Assembly (NCBI GenBank): GCA_964627445.1
Contig: CAZVJF010000002.1
Location: forward strand, 372,001 to 436,000
From: Luteibaculum sp964627445
GTDB taxonomy: Bacteria; Bacteroidota; Bacteroidia; Flavobacteriales_D; Luteibaculaceae
DNA: 64,000 nt
Direction of reading: 5' to 3'
Below, piece after piece: positions 27,269 through 36,951 of the stretch (positions are counted from its first letter, which is position 1; every line of letters starts with the position of its first letter). Under the pieces are notes generated by a model, which had not been told where the DNA came from, did no database searches, and worked only from the letters and a program-made list of their open reading frames with translations. The position numbers and the translations under genes are program-made.

Positions 27269-30200
27269 ATGCTTAAGCGACTTACTTATTTCTGCTTAAC
27301 CCTCTTATTGTCTATTCCGCAGCTTGCGGTAAAGGCGCAAGACATCTTTGCAGATTCTACTACAAACTCAACAGCAGGCCTGTGTTTGGCTTGTGCGGTA
27401 ACCGACCCGGAGAATGCAGTAGACGGAGATGCCAGTACTTTTTCTTCCATAGACGTTTCTCTGAGCTTGCTGGGTGGTACGGCCGAGCAAACCCTTATTT
27501 TTCCCGTGGTGGGAGAACCTGGAGATACCCTGGAATTATTGCTGAATACCAATGCTAATTTTGGAGCAGACGTAAGCTTGTTAGGAAGCATTTTGGTGGA
27601 GACCTTGTTAGCAGATGATCCCAACGGAGACCAGCAAAGTGTAGCGAATAGCTCGCTTAACTTGCTAAGCAACAATCAGTTTATCCTGCGTATGAACCCT
27701 CAAGATGCGTACGATAGAATTCGCGTTACCGTTGAAGGCGGTTTAGCCGGAGTGGCTAAATCAGCGGGAATTGCTTACGGAAAAATTATAAATCGTGCCG
27801 ACCGTGGTTTTGTCGCTTGTACATTAGGAGATGCTGCTTCATCCGTGGCAGACTGCCCAACGATGCAGTGTGAGGTGTCAAATGAAGACGCTGTTATAAC
27901 TCCCAATGAAAACGATTTTGCCCGTCTCCAAATTTCCGCTGGGATAGCGGGTGCTCGCGTTGGGGTTGGGGCTATTTTTAATACCCCAGCTTGTCAGAAC
28001 GACAGCGTAGAGATTCTGGTAGAGCGACCCGGAACACTAATTGATTTAAGCTTTGCAGAAACGGTTACTTTCTTGGCATTCTTAGATGGTGCGCAGGTGT
28101 TCTCAGAAGAGCTTCAAACCTCAAACCTAGGTTTAGTTGGGACTGGAGAGGTTTATCGCTATAACCTTACGCCCAACACAGAATTCGATTCTATAGCGGT
28201 GGAATTAGAGTCTCCTGCTTTAGGGGTTAACTCTACGCTACGCGTTTACAACTTTTGCCTTCGTAGAACTTTGCCGCCAGCACCCGATCCAGGTGTAGGT
28301 CCCGTTACAACGGCGTGTTTCCAAGATTCGGTTTGTGCCAACTTTACGGTAGATCCAGGTTTCGATATCAATGTATATACTGATAGAGACCGAAACAACC
28401 TGGTGTATTCCGGTCCCAATCCGTTTTGTACTGGAGCACTTACGCAGGATACCATTTTTTACGTGGAGCAATCCAACCCGAATTCAGGATGTGTTAGTTC
28501 GCAGCTAGATTCGTTGATTATTGGGGTGTTCCCACAAATTGAGCCCGCGGTTCCTCAAGACCTCAAAAATTGCTTCAATACTTCGGCTCGCATAGCGCCA
28601 CAGCCAGCAGGTTCCACCTTTAATTTCTACTTAGATGCCGCAGGCGATAGTCTGTTGTTTACAGGAGGAGCTTTTATCACGGGTCCTATCACTAGCGACA
28701 CTACATTTTTTGTAAGCAATACCGTAGGTGGAGGGCAGTGCGTTGAAGATACCACCCACGCAATCCGCGTACTCCTTTCTGATGAGCCCGTTGAGGCCGA
28801 TGTTATTGATACCATAGGCGTTTGCATAGACCCTGTGACCATGCAGCCTGTAGATCCTTTCATCACCGTAAGGGTAGAAAGTGAGTTCCCATCAGGATTG
28901 GGTACTATATACCGTGTGTACGATAACGATCAAAACCTGATCAACGTAGCAGGAAGCCCTGCAGAGTTCACCTTCGGAGATTCTGTGCGCATACCGGTAG
29001 GCCAATTTGCGGTAAATGGTGAAGGTTTTGTAGATAGCATTTTTGTAGATGCGGTTTCCGGAGACTGTTTTGAGTCTGGTAACAAGCAGCGAATTGTGCT
29101 CCAAGGCGTTATACCAACAGACGAAGCACCGGTAGTGTCGGATGCGTTTGTATGCGATAACGATAGCGCAACACTTACTGTAGAAAACCCAGATCCACAG
29201 TTGTACTACTACTGGTATGATAAGGCTACGGGTGGCAATGTGCAGTTTACGGGTGTTAGTGTAACCGTGCCTGCTGGCAATCAGCGTGATACCTTATTCG
29301 TAGAAGGTAGTTACGGTATCCCTGGTTCGTCTTGTACGGCCCCATTCCGCGATACGGTGGTAATTACACCACTCACTGCGGTAGGTTCACCACTATCCAA
29401 CCTAAATGTAACTACCTGTGCCGACAGTACAGCAACCTTCGATCTCACCATGTTAGGTTTGGGCGATGGCGACATTAGCTGGTACAACCAACCCCAAGGT
29501 GGTTTCCCCGTATTTGTTGGCGACAGCTTTGTTACCGACTTTAATAGTGCAAGAGACACATTCTACGTAGAATTGGCGGACGTTCAGTGTGCAACACGCT
29601 TTTTAGCAACCGTAGATACCACTACTCCTCCTAGTGTAAATGTGATGGATGCACTTAAATATGCTTGCGATGACGATAAGGTTATGTTAACCGCTTCTAG
29701 TAGTGATGCCAACGCGCAATTTGTATGGAGCGATAATCCAGTGTTTGGCGCAGGTACCGTGCTTAGCGAGGACAACCCATTTGATTATCAAACCTCCTTT
29801 GCAAATGCTACGGATATCGAGAATGTATATGTGCATGCTATTGTGGATCAGTGTAGAGGAACCAGTAAATTCCAGGTTCGTGTAGAAAACGTAAGCTCGC
29901 GTCAACAGCCTGTTGTAAGCCCTGCCGATACAGCAGTGTGTGACGGACAGTCGGTTACCTTCTCCGTACAACCCCAATTAAACCAAGGGCAGGTTAGCTA
30001 CACTTGGTGGGATGCGCCTAACGGTGGGAACCAAATTGGTTCGGGGGTTAATTACTCACCAGGAACCTTGAATAGCTCGAATGCTTACTACGCGCAAATT
30101 GAGTTTAAGGACAACAACGTTTGCCAACCTCGTTTGCGTACGGAAGCTACCGTGGACGTTTTACCACGATTGTCAACGCCAGTTTTAGATCGCGATTGCG

Positions 30201-31291
30201 ATTCTGATCTCAATGAAATTACTTTCAATTGGAACACCGTTACAGGAGCTACCAGCTACGATATCGTAATCAACATTACGGTAACAGACGATAATGGCAA
30301 TTCTACTACAACAACCAGAACTGAGGTTGCCGGTGCCGGTGCCACGAGCTTCTTGGTTGATAACTTACAGCCCAACTCCATCGTGGAGTTCAACATCCGC
30401 GCTCTAGGTCAGCTACCTTGCCAAACCAGTGCCAGTGCTTTCAAAACGTGTATTAGTAATATATGCGGGTTGGATAACTTGGCTCCACAGCAGGCATTCT
30501 ACCAAGCATGCGAGAATGAGCCTGTTGTCGTTGGAATTACCGATGTTCCAAGTAACGCCACCGTTTCCGTAAACGGCCAGCCAGCCACAGACCAAGGTAG
30601 TGGAAACTACACCTTTACGGTAAATGCGGTTGATATACCCGGTAATTTAGAAGTTACGCAAACGGTTGTGTTCGTAGTAGATGTGCCTGCACAAGGTTGT
30701 GATCCGGTGAATATTCCTGTGGTCATCCGCGTATCGCCAAGTCCAGAAGGTGAGATCTCTGTGGTAGCGCTAGACCCATCAGTTATTGGTGGCCGCATCG
30801 ATGAGTACCAGTTCATTGCCGACTTTGTTGGAGGCGATAAAGTTTGGGCGTGGGATTTTGGCGATGGTAACACCAGCTCAGAGAAAAACCCAGTACATGA
30901 GTATGAGCTGGATGGCACGTACACCGTAACCTTACAGGTAAATGAAGTGGGCGCAGGTGAGTTTGCGTGTCCAGCTTCAGATACATTGCAAGTGGTGGTT
31001 ACCAGCATTCCAGACCTATTTGTGCCCAATACCTTTACACCCAATGGCGATGGTGCCAATGATGAGTGGCGCGTATTCGGTAGAAACCTGTCTAATGATG
31101 GTTATGTAGCACGCATCTTCAACTCTTATGGTAATGTGGTTTTTGAAACTACGGATCTGGACGAGGCTTGGGATGGAACCTTTGAAGGGGAACCCGCAAA
31201 AATGGGTGCATATTACTACACGGTCATTGTGTTCGATGCCATAGGCCAGAAACTAGAGCGTGAAGGAACACTCAACTTAATTCGTAAATAA
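27269..31291 (+). CDS. Giant secreted adhesin-like protein with PKD domain and T9SS type-B sorting domain
   Basis: A 1340-residue surface protein. A signal peptide (about 1-24) leads into many Ig-like and Cys-containing repeats with patterns such as VCDNDSATL and TCADSTATFDL. A fibronectin-like segment lies near 970-1060 (ITFNWNTVTGATSYDIV) and a PKD domain near 1172-1250 (WAWDFGDGNTSSEKNPVHEY). The end, 1252-1340, begins VPNTFTPNGDGANDEW and closes with EREGTLNLIRK, the gliding-motility-associated (type-B) T9SS signal. PorP/SprF and an OmpA-type gene follow at 20 and 9 bp, so this is the likely cargo of that module. Confidence 0.9.
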   Translation: MLKRLTYFCLTLLLSIPQLAVKAQDIFADSTTNSTAGLCLACAVTDPENAVDGDASTFSSIDVSLSLLGGTAEQTLIFPVVGEPGDTLELLLNTNANFGADVSLLGSILVETLLADDPNGDQQSVANSSLNLLSNNQFILRMNPQDAYDRIRVTVEGGLAGVAKSAGIAYGKIINRADRGFVACTLGDAASSVADCPTMQCEVSNEDAVITPNENDFARLQISAGIAGARVGVGAIFNTPACQNDSVEILVERPGTLIDLSFAETVTFLAFLDGAQVFSEELQTSNLGLVGTGEVYRYNLTPNTEFDSIAVELESPALGVNSTLRVYNFCLRRTLPPAPDPGVGPVTTACFQDSVCANFTVDPGFDINVYTDRDRNNLVYSGPNPFCTGALTQDTIFYVEQSNPNSGCVSSQLDSLIIGVFPQIEPAVPQDLKNCFNTSARIAPQPAGSTFNFYLDAAGDSLLFTGGAFITGPITSDTTFFVSNTVGGGQCVEDTTHAIRVLLSDEPVEADVIDTIGVCIDPVTMQPVDPFITVRVESEFPSGLGTIYRVYDNDQNLINVAGSPAEFTFGDSVRIPVGQFAVNGEGFVDSIFVDAVSGDCFESGNKQRIVLQGVIPTDEAPVVSDAFVCDNDSATLTVENPDPQLYYYWYDKATGGNVQFTGVSVTVPAGNQRDTLFVEGSYGIPGSSCTAPFRDTVVITPLTAVGSPLSNLNVTTCADSTATFDLTMLGLGDGDISWYNQPQGGFPVFVGDSFVTDFNSARDTFYVELADVQCATRFLATVDTTTPPSVNVMDALKYACDDDKVMLTASSSDANAQFVWSDNPVFGAGTVLSEDNPFDYQTSFANATDIENVYVHAIVDQCRGTSKFQVRVENVSSRQQPVVSPADTAVCDGQSVTFSVQPQLNQGQVSYTWWDAPNGGNQIGSGVNYSPGTLNSSNAYYAQIEFKDNNVCQPRLRTEATVDVLPRLSTPVLDRDCDSDLNEITFNWNTVTGATSYDIVINITVTDDNGNSTTTTRTEVAGAGATSFLVDNLQPNSIVEFNIRALGQLPCQTSASAFKTCISNICGLDNLAPQQAFYQACENEPVVVGITDVPSNATVSVNGQPATDQGSGNYTFTVNAVDIPGNLEVTQTVVFVVDVPAQGCDPVNIPVVIRVSPSPEGEISVVALDPSVIGGRIDEYQFIADFVGGDKVWAWDFGDGNTSSEKNPVHEYELDGTYTVTLQVNEVGAGEFACPASDTLQVVVTSIPDLFVPNTFTPNGDGANDEWRVFGRNLSNDGYVARIFNSYGNVVFETTDLDEAWDGTFEGEPAKMGAYYYTVIVFDAIGQKLEREGTLNLIRK

Positions 31292-31311
31292 GCTTTTACA
31301 TTCATAGTCGT

Positions 31312-32304
31312 ATGAACCAAAAAAATATAGTACGCAGCGTTTTAGCGGGACTCAGCCTACTCATAGTAGGAGTTGTGCAAGCGCAAGACCCGCACTTTTC
31401 GCAATATTTTCAGGCGCCCATGTACACCAATCCGGCTTTAACGGGCCAGATCAATGGAAATTTCCGTGTGGTGGCGCTATACCGTTCGCAGTGGCAAGCC
31501 TTTGGCAACGCCTTTAATACCTACAGCTTAAGTGCAGATGGGCACAAAGATGGCTTTGGTTACGGTTTAACGGTAATTGATGAAGTCTCTGGACCGCTAA
31601 ACTTCAACACCCTGAGCGCTATGGCCTCGGGGTCATATGATATTTCCTTTAAAAACAACAACATCCACCACTTTGTATTCGGTGTGCAAGCTGGGGTTAT
31701 CTACAATGGATTTAAGGATAACGATATCACTACGCCAGACCAATACGATGCCTTTACAGGAAGTTCTGAAGGCAACGATCTGGGAGAAGATTTTGGAACG
31801 CTTACCGGTATAGTTCCCGATGTAAATTTCGGGGTGCTATACTTTAACGGGAGCTCGCGTGTTAAACTGGCTCCTTTTGCGGGTGCTGCAGTATTCCACT
31901 TGTTAGAGCCCGCATATAACTTTGGAGGAAATGCAAACTTGCCTCGTAGATACATGGTGCATGGTGGTTTCCGCTACCGTGCTGGTAATGGTATGGAGTT
32001 TACGCCACACGTGCAGTACATGTACCAAAACGGAGCTTACAACGGTATCATAGGTGCTAATGTAAGCTACGCCTTAATTGACACCGAAACACGCTTAGAA
32101 GGAGGTGTTTCTTACCGTTTGGATGATGCCATTGTACCTTACCTAGGGGTGCTTCACCAAGACTTTATGTTTGGGGTTTCTTTTGATACGAACGTTTCAT
32201 CCTTATCGGACGTAGGAAACTTCAAAAACGCATTAGAGTTCTCCCTTACCTACGTAAACAGCAAGAACAAGTACGAGCAAGAATATATTTGTCCACGTCT
32301 ATAA
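31312..32304 (+). CDS. PorP/SprF family outer-membrane protein
   Basis: A 330-residue beta-barrel protein with a signal peptide (LLIVGVVQAQ) and the family start DPHFSQYFQAPMYTNPAL. PorP/SprF proteins are T9SS accessory barrels; SprF of F. johnsoniae is needed to export the type-B cargo SprB. The gene lies between a type-B cargo gene and a PorE-like gene, with gaps of 20 and 9 bp, which fits a dedicated module. Repeated aromatic strands such as MVHGGFRYRAGNGMEF indicate the barrel. High confidence for the family. Confidence 0.93.
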   Translation: MNQKNIVRSVLAGLSLLIVGVVQAQDPHFSQYFQAPMYTNPALTGQINGNFRVVALYRSQWQAFGNAFNTYSLSADGHKDGFGYGLTVIDEVSGPLNFNTLSAMASGSYDISFKNNNIHHFVFGVQAGVIYNGFKDNDITTPDQYDAFTGSSEGNDLGEDFGTLTGIVPDVNFGVLYFNGSSRVKLAPFAGAAVFHLLEPAYNFGGNANLPRRYMVHGGFRYRAGNGMEFTPHVQYMYQNGAYNGIIGANVSYALIDTETRLEGGVSYRLDDAIVPYLGVLHQDFMFGVSFDTNVSSLSDVGNFKNALEFSLTYVNSKNKYEQEYICPRL

Positions 32305-32313
32305 CGCCATCTC

Positions 32314-34359
32314 ATGAACCGAAATTCGATTCAGTATCTTATTGCCCTCATCCTTTGTATCAGTGTAGGAAGTTTAGCAGCTCAAAGTTATAGAGGTTCT
32401 CTAGAGCTAGCAGACGAAGCTTACAGTCGCGAGAACTACTACACGGCTACCAAATATTATCTGGAAGTTTTTGAGCAACTCAAAGAGCCCGAGAAAACAG
32501 CCTATCCCTACGGTGGTTCTACTCCTAAGAAGAAAAATAAGGAGTTTGATACGTACAAGTATGTAATTGGGCAATTAGCACGCAGTTATTACTATTACAA
32601 AGATTTCCCCAAGGCGGAAGCTTGGTACGCCAAAACCGTGACGCTAGAGGAGTACTCTGACCTGGAAAATCTCCTGCACTACGGTATTTGCTTACGTGCA
32701 AACGAAAAGTTTGACGAGTCGGTGTTGATGCTGGAAAAAGCAAAAGAGAAGTACAGCCCAAACTACATCAAAAACGATCAGGGCAACCTGGTAGAGTCTA
32801 AGTCTACAAAAGACATTGAGCGCCAAATAGAATTTGAATTGGCTTGTGCGCGTTTCGCAAAAGAGCAAATTCAAATTAGCTCAGCATTTGTGCCTGAGTT
32901 GTTGGATACACTAATCCTGAACCAGGAAATTTCATCGGATTATGCCGGTACGTTGTTGCCAGAGGATAGAATGGCGTTTACCACAACGCGCACGCTCATC
33001 GATAACCCAACTTCAAAAAAGTACGGTGCATTTAGAAACAGCATCGCTACCTACAATCTTATCGACTCTACTTTTAGACCGATAGAGTTTGGTTTTGGTT
33101 TGGATAGACACGCAGCAGCACCATCGGTTACTAAAGATGGTATGGCAATGTATTTTACCACCTGGTCTACGGAAACCAACAACCCTACTTACGAGATTTA
33201 CATGTCTCGCCCACTTAACGATTCTATCTGGCAAGAGCCAAAGCCATTAAATTCTGTGGTAAACTTAGAAGGTACCAATAGCAAACAAGCCATGGTTACC
33301 CGCGATGGTAAAAGCTTGTATTTTACCAGTGACCGTGTAGAAGGTTTTGGTGGATACGATATTTACATGGTACGTTTGGATGAGAATGGACAGCCCTTTG
33401 GCCGTGCCTTAAACGTTGGTGACAACGTTAACACGGAGCGCGATGAGGAATCTCCGTTTTTCGATATCGAAACCAACACACTGTACTTTTCTACCAACGG
33501 TCGCATTGGAATGGGTGGATTGGATGTATTCGCATCGGAGCGCAGAGGTAGCGAATACCAAAAGGCGGTAAACATGGGTTACCCCTTAAACTCGAGTAAA
33601 GACGATGCTTACTTCATTACTGCCGATGACATCAATATCGGTTACGTGTCATCAGACCGCGGGGAAACGTGCTGCTACAAGATGTACACCTTTGAAATGG
33701 CAACTTACGAGGTCGGTGGTACAGTACTAGATGCTGTAGACGATTCTTACCTTCCTGGGGTTTCGGTAACGCTTCTGGATTCGGTTGGAAATGAAGTGGC
33801 CGTTGCATACACAGACGACTTAGGACAGTATGTATTGCCCGTTACTAAAGGAAGACGCTACAAACTCATCTTTGACAAAGAAAACTTCCTGGCAGATGAA
33901 ATGACTTTTACCAGCACCAACTTATTACCCAACGAGGTAAATGATTTGGGTACCATAAAGTTGATTACAACCGAGGTAGGTCGTGCGGTAAAACTAGAGA
34001 ACATCTACTACGACTTCAACAAGGCCACCTTACGTGAGTCTTCTAAAGCGGTGCTGTCTAAGCTAGCACGCCAGCTTCAAAAGTACCCTTACCTGGTTAT
34101 CGAAATCGGTTCGCACACAGACAATATCGGATCGGATAAATACAACCAAGAGTTGTCTGAGCGCAGATCGCAGTCGGTAGTAGACTACATGATTTCACAA
34201 GGAATTAACCGGAACATGATTAAGGCGCGTGGGTATGGAGAGTCTATGCCAAAGGTGCCGAACACCAACCCCGATGGAAGCGATAATGAGGCCAATCGCC
34301 AAATTAACCGCAGAACAGAATTTAAAGTGTTGGAATATCGTTTTGAGAAAGCCAACTAA
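32314..34359 (+). CDS. PorE-like OmpA family protein with TPR, WD40-like (PD40) and CarboxypepD-like domains
   Basis: This 681-residue outer-membrane-associated protein has a signal peptide (about 1-23), TPR-type helices (about 24-190), PD40 beta-propeller repeats such as DGKSLYFTSDRVEGFGGYDIYM (shown here as SLYFTSDRVEGFGGYDIYM), a carboxypeptidase-regulatory-like beta-sandwich (about 465-545) and an OmpA domain (about 560-675) with YYDFNKATL, EIGSHTDNIGSDKYN and RRTEFKV. This domain order is that of PorE in the P. gingivalis T9SS, which binds peptidoglycan. It is the third gene of the module and is followed by a terminator. Strong by domains; strict orthology is not proven. Confidence 0.88.
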   Translation: MNRNSIQYLIALILCISVGSLAAQSYRGSLELADEAYSRENYYTATKYYLEVFEQLKEPEKTAYPYGGSTPKKKNKEFDTYKYVIGQLARSYYYYKDFPKAEAWYAKTVTLEEYSDLENLLHYGICLRANEKFDESVLMLEKAKEKYSPNYIKNDQGNLVESKSTKDIERQIEFELACARFAKEQIQISSAFVPELLDTLILNQEISSDYAGTLLPEDRMAFTTTRTLIDNPTSKKYGAFRNSIATYNLIDSTFRPIEFGFGLDRHAAAPSVTKDGMAMYFTTWSTETNNPTYEIYMSRPLNDSIWQEPKPLNSVVNLEGTNSKQAMVTRDGKSLYFTSDRVEGFGGYDIYMVRLDENGQPFGRALNVGDNVNTERDEESPFFDIETNTLYFSTNGRIGMGGLDVFASERRGSEYQKAVNMGYPLNSSKDDAYFITADDINIGYVSSDRGETCCYKMYTFEMATYEVGGTVLDAVDDSYLPGVSVTLLDSVGNEVAVAYTDDLGQYVLPVTKGRRYKLIFDKENFLADEMTFTSTNLLPNEVNDLGTIKLITTEVGRAVKLENIYYDFNKATLRESSKAVLSKLARQLQKYPYLVIEIGSHTDNIGSDKYNQELSERRSQSVVDYMISQGINRNMIKARGYGESMPKVPNTNPDGSDNEANRQINRRTEFKVLEYRFEKAN

Positions 34360-34380
34360 ACGAGCATAATTTAGTAATCT

Positions 34381-34406
34381 AAAACCCCGCAATGGCGGGG
34401 TTTTTT
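34381..34406 (+). terminator. Rho-independent terminator after the T9SS module
   Basis: AAAACCCCGC and GCGGGGTTTT pair perfectly around an AATG loop and are followed by T residues. It lies 21 bp after the stop of the PorE-like gene and 10 bp before the dxr ATG. Confidence 0.92.
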
Positions 34407-34416
34407 GTTTCCCTAC

Positions 34417-35586
34417 ATGGAACAGAAGAAAAAAGGTATTTGCATACTGGGCTCCACGGGTAGTATTGGGACCCAGGCATTGGATGTCGTTCGGAAAAAC
34501 CCCGAACATTTTGAGGTGATAGCCCTAGCTGCTGGGAGCAACCACGAGTTGCTAATGAAACAAGCTTTAGAGTTTAACCCCGTTGCCGTGGGCATCCATT
34601 CAGAAAGTGGTTACGAAAAAATAAAGGATCCACTTTTTGATGCTGGCATACAGTGCTATTGTGGCCCACAAGCCATTTGCGACCTGGTAAGCTATCCCAG
34701 TGTAGATGTAGTGCTTACCGCTATGGTAGGCGCGGCAGGATTAAATCCTTCCATTGCAGCTATAAAAGAAAAGAAGACCATAGCCTTAGCAAATAAAGAA
34801 ACGCTGGTAGTAGCCGGGCATATTATGTCTAAAATGGCGCAAGAAAATGGGGTGCAAGTGTTACCGGTAGATTCGGAGCACAGTGCCATTTTTCAGTGCT
34901 TGGTAGGGGAGTTGGATAACCCCATTGATAAAATCATTTTAACGGCTTCTGGAGGGCCATTTCGCGGTAAATCTAAGTCCGAACTAGAGGGCGTTACCGT
35001 AGACCAGGCACTCAAACACCCCAATTGGGATATGGGGGCCAAAATTACCATAGACTCGGCTACCTTAATGAATAAGGGTCTCGAGGTTATCGAGGCCAAG
35101 TGGTTGTTCAATCTCAACCCCAATCAGGTAGATGTGGTAGTGCATCCGCAGTCTGTTATTCACAGTATGGTGGAGTTTGCCGATGGGAGCATAAAAGCGC
35201 AAATGGGCGTGCCCGATATGAAGTTGCCCATCCAGTATGCTTTTTCCTACCCCGACCGCTTGGCTACTAAACACACGCAGTTTAAGTTTTCAGATTATCC
35301 TGCACTTACCTTCGAGAAACCCGATACGGATACCTTCGTTAACCTAGCGTTGGCGATAAAGAGCTTACAAGGAACTAATGGAATGGGCTGCGTGTTAAAT
35401 GCCGTTAATGAAGTAACGGTGGCGGCTTTCCTTAACAAAAGCATCACATTTTTGCAGATTGGCGACATAAACCAAAAGGTATATCAAGACTTCGAGGGAA
35501 GCACAGCAAACACCATCGATGAATTGTTGGAGCTAGACCAAGAGGTTAGAACAGCAGCAACGGCTGCAATCCAAAATATAGCATAA
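34417..35586 (+). CDS. dxr: 1-deoxy-D-xylulose 5-phosphate reductoisomerase
   Basis: Dxr makes 2-C-methyl-D-erythritol 4-phosphate from DXP with NADPH, the committed step of the MEP isoprenoid pathway. The ATG at 34417 gives 389 residues beginning MEQKKKGICILGSTGSIGT, an intact nucleotide-binding start. Conserved ANKETLV, VDSEHSAIFQ and DSATLMNKGLEVIEA carry the metal and substrate residues. A TTG at 34405 is inside the terminator and adds four residues, so it is not used. It is followed after 6 bp by rseP, a very common dxr neighbour. Confidence 0.97.
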   Translation: MEQKKKGICILGSTGSIGTQALDVVRKNPEHFEVIALAAGSNHELLMKQALEFNPVAVGIHSESGYEKIKDPLFDAGIQCYCGPQAICDLVSYPSVDVVLTAMVGAAGLNPSIAAIKEKKTIALANKETLVVAGHIMSKMAQENGVQVLPVDSEHSAIFQCLVGELDNPIDKIILTASGGPFRGKSKSELEGVTVDQALKHPNWDMGAKITIDSATLMNKGLEVIEAKWLFNLNPNQVDVVVHPQSVIHSMVEFADGSIKAQMGVPDMKLPIQYAFSYPDRLATKHTQFKFSDYPALTFEKPDTDTFVNLALAIKSLQGTNGMGCVLNAVNEVTVAAFLNKSITFLQIGDINQKVYQDFEGSTANTIDELLELDQEVRTAATAAIQNIA

Positions 35587-35592
35587 GAATAC

Positions 35593-36927
35593 ATGGAGTT
35601 TTCAGTAATACTTATTAAAGCGGCACAGCTCATTCTGTCGCTGTCTATCCTTATCGTTTTACACGAAGCCGGACACTTTATTCCAGCCCGCTTGTTTGGG
35701 ACGCGTGTAGAGAAATTTTATCTGTTTTTCGACTGGAAATTCTCCCTCTTCAAATACAAAAAAGGAGGTACCGAGTATGGTATTGGCTGGATTCCATTGG
35801 GAGGTTATGTTAAAATTTCAGGGATGATCGATGAGTCTATGGATAAAGAGCAGTTATCCAAGGAGCCCGAGCCCTGGGAGTTTAGAGCAAAGCCCGCATG
35901 GCAGCGCCTCATTATTATGCTGGGTGGAGTTACCGTTAATCTTATCCTGGGCTTTTTTATTTATGCCATGGTGCTTTTTGCTTACGGTGAGGAGCGTTTG
36001 CCCTTAGCGAACGTAACGCATGGTGTAGAGGTAGCGGATTTATTGAAAGACCAGGGCATGCAGGATGGCGATAAGCTCATTAGCATCGGCAGTGTGCAAC
36101 CCAAATACATTACCGATGTAAATGCCACTCTGGTCCTGGAAGACTACGACAAACTGGTAGTAGAGCGCAACGGCCAGCGAGTGGATGTTCCGGTTTCCGA
36201 GGACTTTAAATCGAAGTTTTTACAGGAAAACCCCAAGACCCCGTTGTTGGTGCCTCGTATACCCTTTGTGGTGGATAGTGTGCTAAGCAACCGACCCGGA
36301 GCCGCTGCTGGCATGCAAAAAGGCGATACGGTGATTGCCGTAAATGGCGAAGGCAATGTGATGCTGCGCGATGTACGCCAACGCATACAAGACAGCAAAG
36401 GAGACTCTATTTCTCTAACCGTTCGAGGAAACAACGGATTGGTACGCACCCTAACAGTAGTGCCGGACACGGCAGGACTTATTGGAGTAGCCATGGTAAA
36501 CCCGTACAACCTGTTACAGTTTGAAACGAAGAAGTATGGCTTTGCAGAATCCATACCCGCAGGCTTTAAGCTGTGCATGAATACGCTCACCAACTACGTG
36601 CGCTCTTTAAAGCTCCTGGGCACGAAAGAGGGAGCTAGCAGCATTGGTGGTTTTGGTACCATAGGAAACCTTTTTCCTGCGGTGTGGGACTGGGAATCGT
36701 TTTGGAGGCTTACGGCATTTATCTCCATCATTTTAGCATTTATGAACGTATTGCCCATACCGGCACTCGATGGTGGACATGTGGTGTTTTTACTTTACGA
36801 AATTATCTCTGGTAGGAAGCCACCACAGCGCGTCTTAGAGGTAGCACAAATCATAGGAATGGTGTTGTTATTTGGCTTACTATTGTTTGCAAACATCAAC
36901 GATATTGTAAAAGGTATTTTTGGTTAA
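35593..36927 (+). CDS. rseP: RseP-type site-2 metalloprotease
   Basis: A 444-residue inner-membrane intramembrane protease. HEAGH in VLHEAGHFIPARLF is the zinc motif, ALDGGH late in the protein is the partner motif, and a PDZ domain lies near 200-300 (RPGAAAGMQKGDTVIAVNG). Site-2 proteases cut anti-sigma factors or leftover signal peptides within the membrane. The neighbour dxr is 6 bp upstream, the usual place. Its target here is unknown. Four membrane helices are visible at the ends. Confidence 0.95.
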   Translation: MEFSVILIKAAQLILSLSILIVLHEAGHFIPARLFGTRVEKFYLFFDWKFSLFKYKKGGTEYGIGWIPLGGYVKISGMIDESMDKEQLSKEPEPWEFRAKPAWQRLIIMLGGVTVNLILGFFIYAMVLFAYGEERLPLANVTHGVEVADLLKDQGMQDGDKLISIGSVQPKYITDVNATLVLEDYDKLVVERNGQRVDVPVSEDFKSKFLQENPKTPLLVPRIPFVVDSVLSNRPGAAAGMQKGDTVIAVNGEGNVMLRDVRQRIQDSKGDSISLTVRGNNGLVRTLTVVPDTAGLIGVAMVNPYNLLQFETKKYGFAESIPAGFKLCMNTLTNYVRSLKLLGTKEGASSIGGFGTIGNLFPAVWDWESFWRLTAFISIILAFMNVLPIPALDGGHVVFLLYEIISGRKPPQRVLEVAQIIGMVLLFGLLLFANINDIVKGIFG

Positions 36928-36951
36928 CAATGCTTTTTACATCTTAGCCGT

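Noticed and set aside
34405..34416. TTG start for dxr
   Set aside because: It lies in the tail of the terminator; the ATG at 34417 gives the conserved start.
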